The notes under the pieces were generated by a model, which saw only the letters and a program-made list of their open reading frames with translations, was not told the DNA's origin and ran no database searches. The position numbers were made by a program, and so were the translations under genes. From Roseicyclus sp965662675 (GTDB lineage: Bacteria > Pseudomonadota > Alphaproteobacteria > Rhodobacterales > Rhodobacteraceae): 14,386 bases of DNA. The stretch lies in contig NZ_CBFIIK010000067.1 of NCBI RefSeq assembly GCF_965662675.1, positions 1 through 14,386 of the forward strand. The letters run 5' to 3'. Positions 1-7,210 of this stretch are shown in pieces; position 1 is the stretch's first letter; every line of letters begins with the position of its first letter.

Positions 1-1664
1 CGCTGTTGGTGGGCGATCCGGGCGTCGGCAAAACCGCCATCGCTGAAGGTCTGGCCAAAAAGATCGTCGAGGGTGAAACCCCCGAGGTCTTGGCAAACTC
101 CACGATCTATTCGCTCGACATGGGCGCGCTTTTGGCCGGAACCCGCTATCGCGGCGATTTCGAAGAACGGCTCAAGGCCGTGGTCAACGAGCTTGAAGAA
201 CATCCCGATGCGATCTTGTTCATCGACGAGATCCATACCGTCATCGGTGCAGGTGCGACCAGCGGCGGGGCGATGGATGCCTCCAACCTGCTCAAACCGG
301 CCCTTCAGGGCGGCAAGTTGCGCTGCATGGGATCGACCACCTACAAGGAATTCCGCCAGCACTTCGAAAAGGATCGCGCGCTGTCGCGCCGGTTCCAAAA
401 GATCGATGTGAACGAACCTTCGGTCGAAGACACGATCAAGATCCTCAAGGGTCTCAAGCCCTATTTCGAGGAACATCACGGGCTGAAATACACCGCCGAC
501 GCGATCAAGGCGGCGGTGGAACTTTCCGCGCGCTACATCAATGACCGCAAGCTGCCCGACAAGGCCATCGATGTCATCGATGAGGCCGGCGCAGCCCAGC
601 ATCTTGTCACTGAGAGCAAGCGCCGCAAGACGCTTGGCGCCAAGGAAATCGAAGAGGTCGTGGCCAAGATCGCGCGTATCCCGCCCAAGAACGTCTCCAA
701 GGATGATGCAAGCGTACTCAAGGATCTTGAGGTGACGCTCAAGCGCGTGGTCTTTGGCCAGGATACCGCGATCGAGGCCTTGGCAAGCGCCATCAAGCTG
801 GCGCGTGCGGGTCTGCGCGAGCCGGAAAAGCCCATCGGCAATTATCTGTTCGCGGGCCCCACCGGCGTCGGCAAGACCGAGGTGGCGAAGCAACTGGCCG
901 ATACGCTGGGCGTGCAACTTCTGCGCTTCGACATGTCGGAATACATGGAAAAGCACGCGGTTTCTCGCCTGATCGGCGCGCCGCCCGGCTATGTGGGCTT
1001 TGACCAAGGTGGGCTTTTGACCGACGGGATCGACCAGCATCCGCATTGTGTTTTGCTGCTTGATGAGATCGAGAAAGCCCATCCCGACGTCTTCAACATC
1101 TTGTTGCAGGTCATGGATCACGGCACGCTGACCGACCATAACGGACGCAAGGTCGATTTCCGCAACGTGATCTTGATCATGACATCGAACGCAGGCGCGG
1201 CCGATATGCAAAAAGCCGCCATCGGTTTCGGCCGCGACAAGCGCGAGGGCGAGGATACGGCCGCGATCGAACGCACCTTCACGCCGGAATTCCGTAACCG
1301 TCTGGATGCCGTCATCTCCTTCGGCTCGCTGCCCAAAGAAGTGATCATGCAGGTGGTCGAGAAATTCGTCCTGCAACTCGAAGCGCAGCTGATGGATCGC
1401 AACGTGACCATCGAACTGACGCCCGAGGCTGCCGCTTGGCTGGGTGATGCGGGCTATGATGACCGCATGGGCGCGCGCCCGCTTGGCCGCGTGATCCAAG
1501 AGCACATCAAGAAGCCCTTGGCCGAAGAATTGCTGTTCGGTGCGCTTGCCAAGGGCGGTAATGTCCGGGTCGGCGTCAAGGACAACAAGATCGACCTACA
1601 GATCGAGGCACCCGGAACGCCACGCATCAGCGCCAAGAAGCCCCCTCTTTTGACCGCTGATTGA
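1..1664 (+). CDS. clpA: ATP-dependent Clp protease ATP-binding subunit ClpA (5'-truncated by window edge)
   Basis: This is the C-terminal ~553 codons of ClpA, the AAA+ unfoldase that feeds substrates (often via ClpS) into ClpP in the cytoplasm. The reading frame is open from base 3, so the gene begins outside the window; the N-domain is missing and the visible part opens at the D1 Walker A, GDPGVGKT. D1 Walker B follows (ILFIDEIHT), then GSTTYKEF. D2 carries Walker A GPTGVGKTE, Walker B VLLLDEIEKAHPD, and the sensor region MTSNAG. No long coiled-coil M domain separates D1 from D2, which argues for ClpA rather than ClpB. An IGF tripeptide (bases 1221-1229) sits where ClpA proteins carry the ClpP-docking loop. 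The C-terminus ends in a short polar tail (PRISAKKPPLLTAD). No internal break is seen. The family call is near certain. Confidence 0.96.
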   Translation, partial: LLVGDPGVGKTAIAEGLAKKIVEGETPEVLANSTIYSLDMGALLAGTRYRGDFEERLKAVVNELEEHPDAILFIDEIHTVIGAGATSGGAMDASNLLKPALQGGKLRCMGSTTYKEFRQHFEKDRALSRRFQKIDVNEPSVEDTIKILKGLKPYFEEHHGLKYTADAIKAAVELSARYINDRKLPDKAIDVIDEAGAAQHLVTESKRRKTLGAKEIEEVVAKIARIPPKNVSKDDASVLKDLEVTLKRVVFGQDTAIEALASAIKLARAGLREPEKPIGNYLFAGPTGVGKTEVAKQLADTLGVQLLRFDMSEYMEKHAVSRLIGAPPGYVGFDQGGLLTDGIDQHPHCVLLLDEIEKAHPDVFNILLQVMDHGTLTDHNGRKVDFRNVILIMTSNAGAADMQKAAIGFGRDKREGEDTAAIERTFTPEFRNRLDAVISFGSLPKEVIMQVVEKFVLQLEAQLMDRNVTIELTPEAAAWLGDAGYDDRMGARPLGRVIQEHIKKPLAEELLFGALAKGGNVRVGVKDNKIDLQIEAPGTPRISAKKPPLLTAD

Positions 1665-1685
1665 TCACCCGCGGCCATATCGACC

Positions 1686-1724
1686 AAAGGCCCGGCATCT
1701 TGCGCATGCCGGGCCTTTTTCTTT
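1686..1724 (+). terminator. Intrinsic terminator of clpA
   Basis: A perfect 10-bp GC-rich stem (GGCCCGGCAT at 1689-1698 pairing with 1706-1715) closes a 7-base loop and runs directly into TTTTTCTTTT. The AAA at 1686-1688 can pair with the first three Ts. It lies 22 bases after the clpA stop codon, so clpA is probably the last gene of its transcript and the next gene needs its own promoter. Confidence 0.92.
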
Positions 1725-1749
1725 TCCGCCGATGCGATAAGCTGACCAT

Positions 1750-2709
1750 ATGCGCCATTTTTTCCTAGTTCTTTCCGTTTTCGCGTTGCCCGTTGCCGCA
1801 CAAGATGCGCCGCAACTGCTTTTCCCGGTCGATTGCACCTTGGGCGAGACCTGTTTCTTACAACAATTCGTTGATCACGACCCCGGCCCCGCCGCGCGCG
1901 ATTTCGCCTGCGGGCCGCAGAGCTATGATGGCCATACCGGCACCGATATCCGCACGGTCGATATGGCCGGGATGGCGGCGGGCCTCGTGGTACGGGCGGC
2001 CGCCGATGGGGTGGTGCGTGCCATTCGCGACGGGGTGCCCGATGGCGGCACCCCGACGATGGCCGAGGGGCAGGGATGCGGCAATGGCCTTGTCATCACC
2101 CATGCCGATGGCTGGGAGACGCAATATTGCCACCTGATGCAGGGCTCGATCAGCGTGGCTGCAGGTGACAGCGTCAGCGCGGGCGCGACCCTTGGCCTGA
2201 TCGGCTATTCGGGGCGGACGGAATTTCCGCATCTGGAGTTCATCTTGCGCCATGAGGGGCGAGTGGTCGACCCTTTTGCGCCAAGTGCCAACGGCACCTG
2301 CGGCACGGGTGAGGCGGCGCTGTGGGCCACCCCCCTGCCCCATGTGCCGGGCGAGATCCTTTCAGCGGGTTTTGCCCCGGATGTGCCCGCATTCGACGCG
2401 ATCAAGACCGGCGCCGCCGATCATGGGCAGATCGCCAGCGGCGATCCGGCGCTTGTGCTTTGGGCCTATGTCCACAGCGCGCGCAATGGCGATCTCTTGC
2501 GGCTGCGCATCACCAATGCACAGGGTGCCGAGATTCATGCCCAAGACGTCATGCTTGAGCGGACGCAGGCGCAATTGTTCCGTGCAACGGGGCGACGCAC
2601 CCCGGCCACGGGCTGGCCACCGGGCCTTTATATCGGAGAGGTCACACTGATCCGCGATGGCACAAGCCGGATCGACCACCACATCACACGCATGGTGATC
2701 ACGCCCTGA
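1750..2709 (+). CDS. Secreted M23 (LytM-type) metallopeptidase-like protein with atypical zinc motif
   Basis: 319 residues. The N-terminus MRHFFLVLSVFALPVAA looks like a Sec signal peptide cleaved near residue 17, so the protein should act in the periplasm. The LytM fold is shown by GHTGTD (H62, D66: the HxxxD zinc motif), the G-rich strand region at 76-116, YCH (H128) and FPHLEF (H161). M23 enzymes cut peptide cross-links in peptidoglycan. The last motif, normally HxH, reads HLE (E163), so the third zinc ligand is glutamate instead of histidine. The protein may therefore be a weak or altered enzyme, or a non-catalytic activator like several LytM-domain proteins. About 130 C-terminal residues after the domain are not recognised. 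The ATG follows the clpA terminator by 25 bases; no convincing Shine-Dalgarno is visible. The gene converges on the OmpA-like gene with 10 bases between their stops. Confidence 0.85.
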   Translation: MRHFFLVLSVFALPVAAQDAPQLLFPVDCTLGETCFLQQFVDHDPGPAARDFACGPQSYDGHTGTDIRTVDMAGMAAGLVVRAAADGVVRAIRDGVPDGGTPTMAEGQGCGNGLVITHADGWETQYCHLMQGSISVAAGDSVSAGATLGLIGYSGRTEFPHLEFILRHEGRVVDPFAPSANGTCGTGEAALWATPLPHVPGEILSAGFAPDVPAFDAIKTGAADHGQIASGDPALVLWAYVHSARNGDLLRLRITNAQGAEIHAQDVMLERTQAQLFRATGRRTPATGWPPGLYIGEVTLIRDGTSRIDHHITRMVITP

Positions 2710-2719
2710 GAGGCGTGCC

Positions 2720-4309
2720 CTAGCGCTCGGTCAGCTTCAACTCGATCCGGCGGTTCTGCGCCCGACCCTCCGCGGTGTCATTGGTGGCGACCGGATTATA
2801 CTCGCCGAACCCCGTCGCCGCCAAACGGGTCGTCGGAAACCCCAGCTCTTCGGACAGATATCGCACCACCGACAGCGCGCGGGCTTGGCTGAGTTCCCAA
2901 TTCGAGGCGAAATCGCCATCGCCGCGCAGCGGGCGGTTGTCGGTATGCCCATCCACACGCAAAATCCAGTCGATCGCCTCCGGGATTTCGCCCGCCACTT
3001 CGTTCAACAGGCTTGCGACATTGGCGATCTGGGCCAAGCCAGCCGGGGCCAAGTCGGCGGACCCGACTTCGAACAGCACCTCCGAGGAAAAGACGAAGCG
3101 GTCGCCCTCGATATTCACGCCCTCGCGCCCTTCCAGCAGGCTGCGCAAGCGCCCGAAGAACTCCGAACGAAAACGTTCCAACTCCTGCGCTTCGGCGGCA
3201 AGGCGCGCAGCCTCGGCTGCTTCTAGATCGGCGACGCGGGATTGCTCACGCGCCAATTGCTGCTGTTCGGCCGCGACGCGGGCGAGCGCTGCGTTCAACT
3301 GCGTCCCGAGATTGGCGATCTGTACCTCGGCCGCCGCATCGCGTTCGGCAGACTCATCAAGCAAGCCTTGCAAGGCGCCCAATTGCTGGCGAAGTGCAGC
3401 GACCTGTTCGTTCAACAGCGCGACCTGTCGCTGACTTTCCGCACTCGCCGCCTCGGCGGTGGCAAGCTGGGCATTGGCGACGGCCAAAAGCGCTGCCTGA
3501 CGCTCGGCTTCGGTCATGGCGGCGGCGCGGGCTGCATCGGCCGCGGCCAAATCGGCGGCCGATGCTTGTGCGGCGGCCAAAAGCGTCAAGGTCTCTTCGG
3601 CGCGGCGGCGCTGTTCCTCGAGTGCCAGCGTCATCGCGGTCAGTTCCGCATCTGCATCTTCCAGCCGCGCGCGCAGCGCCGCGGCGGCGGCGGCGTCGAG
3701 CAGACGGTTCGCCTCGGCCTCCGAAAGCGTGGTCTCCAGCGTCGCGATTTGCGCGTCGCGGTTGGTGGCATCACGCTCCAGATCGGCGATCAGCGCCTCA
3801 AGTGCGGCGCGGCGGGCGGCGGCAAGTCGGGCTTCTTCGGCGGCGGCGTCGATCTCGCTGCGGGCTGTGGCCACGGCCAGTTCCAACGCCTCGGCGGCAC
3901 TCAGGCTTTCGGCCAGTTCCGCGCTGACCCGGTCACGATCGGCGCTCAATGATGTATTGGCCGCAATCAATGAGGCCACTTGCGCCTCGAAATCGGCGAT
4001 TAGCGCAGCTTGGGCGGCCAACTCGCCTTGCGCCGTGGTCAAGCTGCTCGACAGTGTCGCGACGCGGCTTTCAAGGCTGGTGGCGCGCGCTTCTTCCAGC
4101 CCCAAGGCTTGCGACAGCGCGTTCAGCTGCGCGTTCAGACTGTTCAACTCATCGTCTTGGTTGTTGATCTCTTCGGACAGGACGAATTGCACCACCATGA
4201 AGATGGTCAAGACGAAGATCATCACCATCAAAAGCGCCGTGATCGCATCGACGAAGCCCGGCCAGATGGCGCCCGAAACGCGGTTACCGGCGCGGCGCTG
4301 AAAGGCCAT
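2720..4309 (-). CDS. MotB/OmpA-like peptidoglycan-binding membrane protein with long periplasmic coiled coil
   Basis: 529 residues. A short cytoplasmic N-terminus leads into one transmembrane helix (about 14-44) with aspartate D21 near its start (WPGFVDAITALLM), in the position of the proton-carrying aspartate of MotB. Residues about 45-385 are an alanine-, glutamate-, leucine- and arginine-rich coiled coil, presumably periplasmic. Residues about 405-526 form an OmpA/MotB C-terminal domain with FEVGSADL, VDGHTDNRPL (453-461), NWELSQARA (470-478) and AQNRRIEL, the usual peptidoglycan-contact motifs. The start ATG lies 6 bases after the stop of the MotA-like gene and has a G-rich Shine-Dalgarno overlapping that stop (GGGGGGTAA), so the two are almost certainly co-translated partners. 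It is not flagellar MotB: there are no flagellar neighbours, and the coiled coil is far longer than MotB's linker. The exact cellular role is unknown. Confidence 0.88.
   Translation of the reverse strand: MAFQRRAGNRVSGAIWPGFVDAITALLMVMIFVLTIFMVVQFVLSEEINNQDDELNSLNAQLNALSQALGLEEARATSLESRVATLSSSLTTAQGELAAQAALIADFEAQVASLIAANTSLSADRDRVSAELAESLSAAEALELAVATARSEIDAAAEEARLAAARRAALEALIADLERDATNRDAQIATLETTLSEAEANRLLDAAAAAALRARLEDADAELTAMTLALEEQRRRAEETLTLLAAAQASAADLAAADAARAAAMTEAERQAALLAVANAQLATAEAASAESQRQVALLNEQVAALRQQLGALQGLLDESAERDAAAEVQIANLGTQLNAALARVAAEQQQLAREQSRVADLEAAEAARLAAEAQELERFRSEFFGRLRSLLEGREGVNIEGDRFVFSSEVLFEVGSADLAPAGLAQIANVASLLNEVAGEIPEAIDWILRVDGHTDNRPLRGDGDFASNWELSQARALSVVRYLSEELGFPTTRLAATGFGEYNPVATNDTAEGRAQNRRIELKLTER
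3681..3695. repeat. (GCG)5 trinucleotide run inside the coiled-coil gene
   Basis: Five tandem GCG units lie in the coiled-coil coding region and encode most of a run of six alanines (residues 206-211 of the minus-strand protein). It is a possible slippage site; changes of one unit would keep the frame. Confidence 0.7.
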
Positions 4310-4315
4310 TGCCGC

Positions 4316-5524
4316 TTACCCCCCGCTCGGCCCGCGCGGCTGGCGGGCAGGTGCGCGGGCAGCGGCGACCAGATCGCGCAGGGCTTGCGTCAGATCGGTG
4401 ATATCGCGGCGGAGCAGCAGGATTTCGGCATCGCGCGTAGCGCCAAGATCTTCGTGGATCTTGAGCAGCTGCACATCGATAGATCGCAGGCGCGCGCGGC
4501 TTTCATCGTCGATGGCGGAGGTGCTTTGCATCGTGGCCAAGACCTCGATCAATTGCTCTTGACCCGCGGCCAGCCGTTCGGTTGCGGCGAAAGGGGTCTG
4601 ACCAAGCTGGCCCGCCAAACCTTCGATCGCACCGGCCAAATGCATCATCCGCGCTTCCGTCTCGGCGCGGCGGGCCTCGGATTGGGAAAAGAGCGATTGC
4701 AGCGTTTCGACCTGATCGACCATGTGATCGAGCACGGTCGCAATGGCGCTGCGATCGACACCGCCCTCGCCCTCGCCACCGGCAAGGCTGACCCGCGTGA
4801 TCGAGGCCAGCCATTCTTCCAGCTCGCGGTAAAAACGGTTCTGGCCGTGGCCGGCGTAAAGCTCCAGCAATCCAACGACCAACGAACCTGCAAGACCCAA
4901 TAGCGACGAGGCAAAGGCCGTGCCCATGCCGCCCAGTTGGTCCTCAAGCCCATCCATCAAACGCCCGAAGACCGCCAGACCCTCTTCGCCCTCGGCCGGC
5001 TGCAGCGAGCGGATGGTATCGACCACCGCCGGAACCGTTGTGGCAAGGCCAAAGAAGGTGCCCAAAAGTCCAAGGAAAATCAGCAGATTGGCAAGGTAAC
5101 GCGTGATGTCGCGGCTTTCTTCCATCCGCGAACCGACGGAATCGAGGATTGACCGCGCCGCAGGCCCCGTAACCTGCATGCCGCGTCCGCGCACCCGCGC
5201 GATCCCGGTCATCGCCGCCAAAAGCCGCGGTGGCCGTTCGGTCGCATCTTGCGGAGCGTTACCGGCGATCGCCTCGATCCATGTGATCGAGGAGAAAAGC
5301 TGGAACACCTGCATGTAACAGGCCAAGACACCCACGACGAACACGATGCCAATGGTCCCATTCAGCACAGGTGACGCCAAGAACACCGGCTGCACCGCAG
5401 GCCAGATCACCACACCGCCCACGATCACCGCCGCACAGATAAGCGCCATCAGCACGATCTGGCGCGTCGGTCGCGTGATATGCGTGAGGCGCTTTTCCGC
5501 GCCCATGTCTTCTCTGCTCGCCAT
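4316..5524 (-). CDS. MotA/TolQ/ExbB-like proton-channel family protein (non-flagellar)
   Basis: 402 residues from the ATG chosen here. Transmembrane segments are visible at about 22-43, 54-76, 143-170 and 199-223. The last two carry the MotA/TolQ/ExbB signature (LLIFLGLLGTFFGLATTV, and GGMGTAFASSLLGLAGSLVVG). About 175 residues of mostly helical cytoplasmic tail follow (residues 225-402). By homology it should form the multimeric ring of an ion-driven stator, with the downstream MotB/OmpA-like protein as plug and anchor. The frame extends up to a TTG at 5584, but that codon falls inside the -35 of a good promoter, so ATG 5524 (GGAG just upstream) or ATG 5506 is more likely; I cannot separate these two. 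It is followed after 6 bases by its partner gene. No flagellar, Tol-Pal or TonB genes are visible nearby. Confidence 0.85.
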   Translation of the reverse strand: MASREDMGAEKRLTHITRPTRQIVLMALICAAVIVGGVVIWPAVQPVFLASPVLNGTIGIVFVVGVLACYMQVFQLFSSITWIEAIAGNAPQDATERPPRLLAAMTGIARVRGRGMQVTGPAARSILDSVGSRMEESRDITRYLANLLIFLGLLGTFFGLATTVPAVVDTIRSLQPAEGEEGLAVFGRLMDGLEDQLGGMGTAFASSLLGLAGSLVVGLLELYAGHGQNRFYRELEEWLASITRVSLAGGEGEGGVDRSAIATVLDHMVDQVETLQSLFSQSEARRAETEARMMHLAGAIEGLAGQLGQTPFAATERLAAGQEQLIEVLATMQSTSAIDDESRARLRSIDVQLLKIHEDLGATRDAEILLLRRDITDLTQALRDLVAAARAPARQPRGPSGG

Positions 5525-5555
5525 GGCTCCGGCCCGGTTCTTTCTGTGCGCGGTC

Positions 5556-5584
5556 AATCTACAGCGATGGGCGCAATATGCCAA
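5556..5584 (-). promoter_or_regulatory. Putative sigma70-type promoter of the MotA-like/OmpA-like operon
   Basis: On the minus strand, TTGGCA (5584-5579) and TAGATT (5561-5556) are separated by exactly 17 bases. The matches to TTGACA and TATAAT are 5/6 and 4/6. It lies in the gap between chaC and the MotA-like gene and would start transcription near 5549, about 25 bases before ATG 5524. It suggests the pair can be transcribed separately from chaC. Confidence 0.55.
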
Positions 5585-5596
5585 TGCATGACGCGC

Positions 5597-6133
5597 CTAG
5601 CCTGTCTTGATCTCGCGAACGCGCGCGACCAGCCAATCCAGATCGGGATCGGGCAGCCCTAAAAGGTGAAGCTGCCGGGCGGTATTTTCGAGATATTCAT
5701 CATTGGGTCCGCGTCCGCCCATCGCATGCGCGATGATCTGGGCCTGTGTCTCAAGCGGCCATGTGCAATATTGGTCGTGCTGGGGATCGATCACATAGGT
5801 CAGCACATCCTCCAAGGTCGCGCCGCAATCCAAGGTGACGCTTTGACGGGTCTCCAGATAAGCCGATGAGACCAGTTCGCGTTCGCGCAAATAGGCCAAG
5901 GTCGCGTCGGCCGCGCCATCGGCCACGCGAAAGGCAACGCCGTGGCATACCCCATCGGCGGCCCGGTCAAGCGCCAGAACCAAGCCCGGCGCCTCGGGCG
6001 TACCGCGGTGATGGATCGAGGTCATGCAAAAACTGCGCCGCCAGCCATGCAGGCGCGCTTGGCGGGTCTCGGCCACGGCAAAGCCGGGGTTCCACAAGAG
6101 CGAGCCATAGCCGAACACCCAAAGATCCTGCAT
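5597..6133 (-). CDS. chaC: ChaC-type gamma-glutamylcyclotransferase
   Basis: 178 residues from ATG 6133. ChaC enzymes split glutathione into 5-oxoproline and Cys-Gly in the cytoplasm. The substrate loop FGYGSLLWNP is at residues 7-16, and the conserved LRERELVSSAYL (82-93) holds the likely catalytic glutamate E86. The C-terminal part (DQYCTWPLETQAQIIA, then GPNDEYLENT) matches the family. An in-frame ATG six codons upstream (6151) is unlikely because a clear Shine-Dalgarno (GGGAG, 6147-6143) lies inside that extension, 9 bases before ATG 6133. The gene is divergent from the DUF2125 gene with 75 bases between starts, and 72 bases upstream of the MotA-like gene on the same strand. No chaA or chaB transporter gene is next to it, so the name is by family only. 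Confidence 0.9.
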   Translation of the reverse strand: MQDLWVFGYGSLLWNPGFAVAETRQARLHGWRRSFCMTSIHHRGTPEAPGLVLALDRAADGVCHGVAFRVADGAADATLAYLRERELVSSAYLETRQSVTLDCGATLEDVLTYVIDPQHDQYCTWPLETQAQIIAHAMGGRGPNDEYLENTARQLHLLGLPDPDLDWLVARVREIKTG

Positions 6134-6142
6134 GGCCCTGTT

Positions 6143-6147
6143 CTCCC
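6143..6147 (-). promoter_or_regulatory. Ribosome binding site deciding the chaC start
   Basis: Minus-strand GGGAG lies 9 bases before ATG 6133. It falls between that ATG and the alternative in-frame ATG at 6151, which has no comparable site, so it supports the shorter protein. Confidence 0.65.
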
Positions 6148-6150
6148 GCA

Positions 6151-6179
6151 TGGTCAGTCGTGCCTTGGGCGGCTATACC
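6151..6179 (+). promoter_or_regulatory. Weak candidate promoter of the DUF2125 gene
   Basis: TGGTCA (6151-6156) and TATACC (6174-6179) are 17 bases apart, each 4/6 to the sigma70 consensus, about 30 bases before ATG 6209. It sits between two divergent genes. No equally good minus-strand promoter for chaC was found. The match is modest and could be chance. Confidence 0.3.
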
Positions 6180-6208
6180 GAAAGCTGCAGGGCGGCGGTA
6201 GGTATGGC

Positions 6209-7210
6209 ATGAAGCGGATCTTGGTCATTGTGATGGTCATCGGCACGCTCGGCGTGGCCGCTTGGTTCGGCTGGGCTGCATTCAGCAAGCGCGCCATCGA
6301 AAGCTGGTTCGCCGCGCGCGTTGCCGAAGGTTGGCAGGTCGCGGCCGACGACATCACCGTCACCGGCTTTCCCCTATCCTTCGAGACGCGGCTGGCCGGG
6401 CTGATGCTGGCCGATCCCGCGACGGGGCTGGCATGGACCGCGCCCGATTTCACCTTGCGATACCCGTCATGGGATCTGTCCCGCATCACCGCGATCTGGC
6501 CGCAAAGCCATATGATCGCCTCGCCGGACGAGCGGCTGACGATCACCGCCGAGGCGTTGTTTTCCATCCTCGATGTCACGCCCAGCGCGCGCATGGCGTT
6601 GGCGGGCTCGCAAACCCGGATGCGGGGCCTTGCCATCGCCAGTTCGCAAGGCTGGCAAAGCCAGCTTGCCGAAGGGCAGATCGACATGATCCGCCAAGAC
6701 GGGGCCGATGCGCGCTATGATATCCGCTTTTCAGCAACCGACCTCGTGCCGGCCGAACAGGTGGCCAAGCTGCTCGATCCGGGCGGCATCTTGCCCCCGG
6801 CGATCCCCGTGGTCAGCGCCACCGCCCTGATTGATTTCGACCGTCCGTGGGACATCGGCGCGATCGAGGCGCTGCGCCCACAACCCCGGCGCATCGATTT
6901 GACCGAGGCGCGCGCCGAATGGGGCGCGCTGACGCTGCGGCTGTCGGGCGCACTCGACATCGACGCCGAGGGCCGCCCCACGGGCGAGGTCGCGATCCGC
7001 GCGCAGAACTGGCCCGAGATGCTCGCCATGGCCGAGCGTGCGGGGCTGTTGCCGCCCAGCTTGCGGCAAACGGCGGAAAGCGCGCTTGGCTTTTTGGCCG
7101 CACTGTCGGGGCGGCGCGAGGATCTGGATGTGACCTTGCGCATGGATCAGGGGTTCGTGTTCCTTGGCCCGCTTCCCATTGGCGAGGGCCCAAGGATCAG
7201 ACTGCGCTAA
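6209..7210 (+). CDS. DUF2125 domain-containing protein
   Basis: 333 residues from ATG 6209, which is followed by a short basic stretch and a hydrophobic helix (residues 4-24, ILVIVMVIGTLGVAAWFGWAA), so the protein should be anchored in or exported across the inner membrane with the rest periplasmic. The GFPLSFET element at 53-60, the early tryptophans and the repeated beta-strand pattern (LTLRLSGALDID, GEVAIRAQNW) fit DUF2125, a family of unknown function common in alphaproteobacteria whose folds resemble AsmA-like or lipid-transfer beta structures (this last point is inference). The frame is open further upstream, but that extension overlaps chaC and lacks the signal anchor at its start. GGTAGG just upstream may serve as ribosome binding site. 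Its stop TAA overlaps the stop of the extensin-like gene on the other strand. Confidence 0.82.
   Translation: MKRILVIVMVIGTLGVAAWFGWAAFSKRAIESWFAARVAEGWQVAADDITVTGFPLSFETRLAGLMLADPATGLAWTAPDFTLRYPSWDLSRITAIWPQSHMIASPDERLTITAEALFSILDVTPSARMALAGSQTRMRGLAIASSQGWQSQLAEGQIDMIRQDGADARYDIRFSATDLVPAEQVAKLLDPGGILPPAIPVVSATALIDFDRPWDIGAIEALRPQPRRIDLTEARAEWGALTLRLSGALDIDAEGRPTGEVAIRAQNWPEMLAMAERAGLLPPSLRQTAESALGFLAALSGRREDLDVTLRMDQGFVFLGPLPIGEGPRIRLR

Noticed and set aside
2700..2717. Small hairpin (CACGCC / GGCGTG) at the convergent stops of the M23-like and OmpA-like genes.
   Set aside because: Only 6 bp and without a T-run on either strand, so it is not supported as a terminator.
3013..4301. Long open frames on the plus strand opposite the coiled-coil gene (up to about 300 codons).
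   Set aside because: They are antisense shadows of an alanine-rich GC-rich gene, rich in Arg/Ala/Ser low complexity, with no domain motif or ribosome binding site, while the minus-strand frame has clear MotB/OmpA domains.
2720..5524. Zorya-type anti-phage defence (ZorA/ZorB) as identity of the stator-like pair.
   Set aside because: No ZorC, ZorD or ZorE-like helicase or nuclease gene is adjacent, and the long coiled coil is in the periplasmic subunit, whereas ZorA carries the long cytoplasmic tail in Zorya. The surrounding genes are core housekeeping genes.
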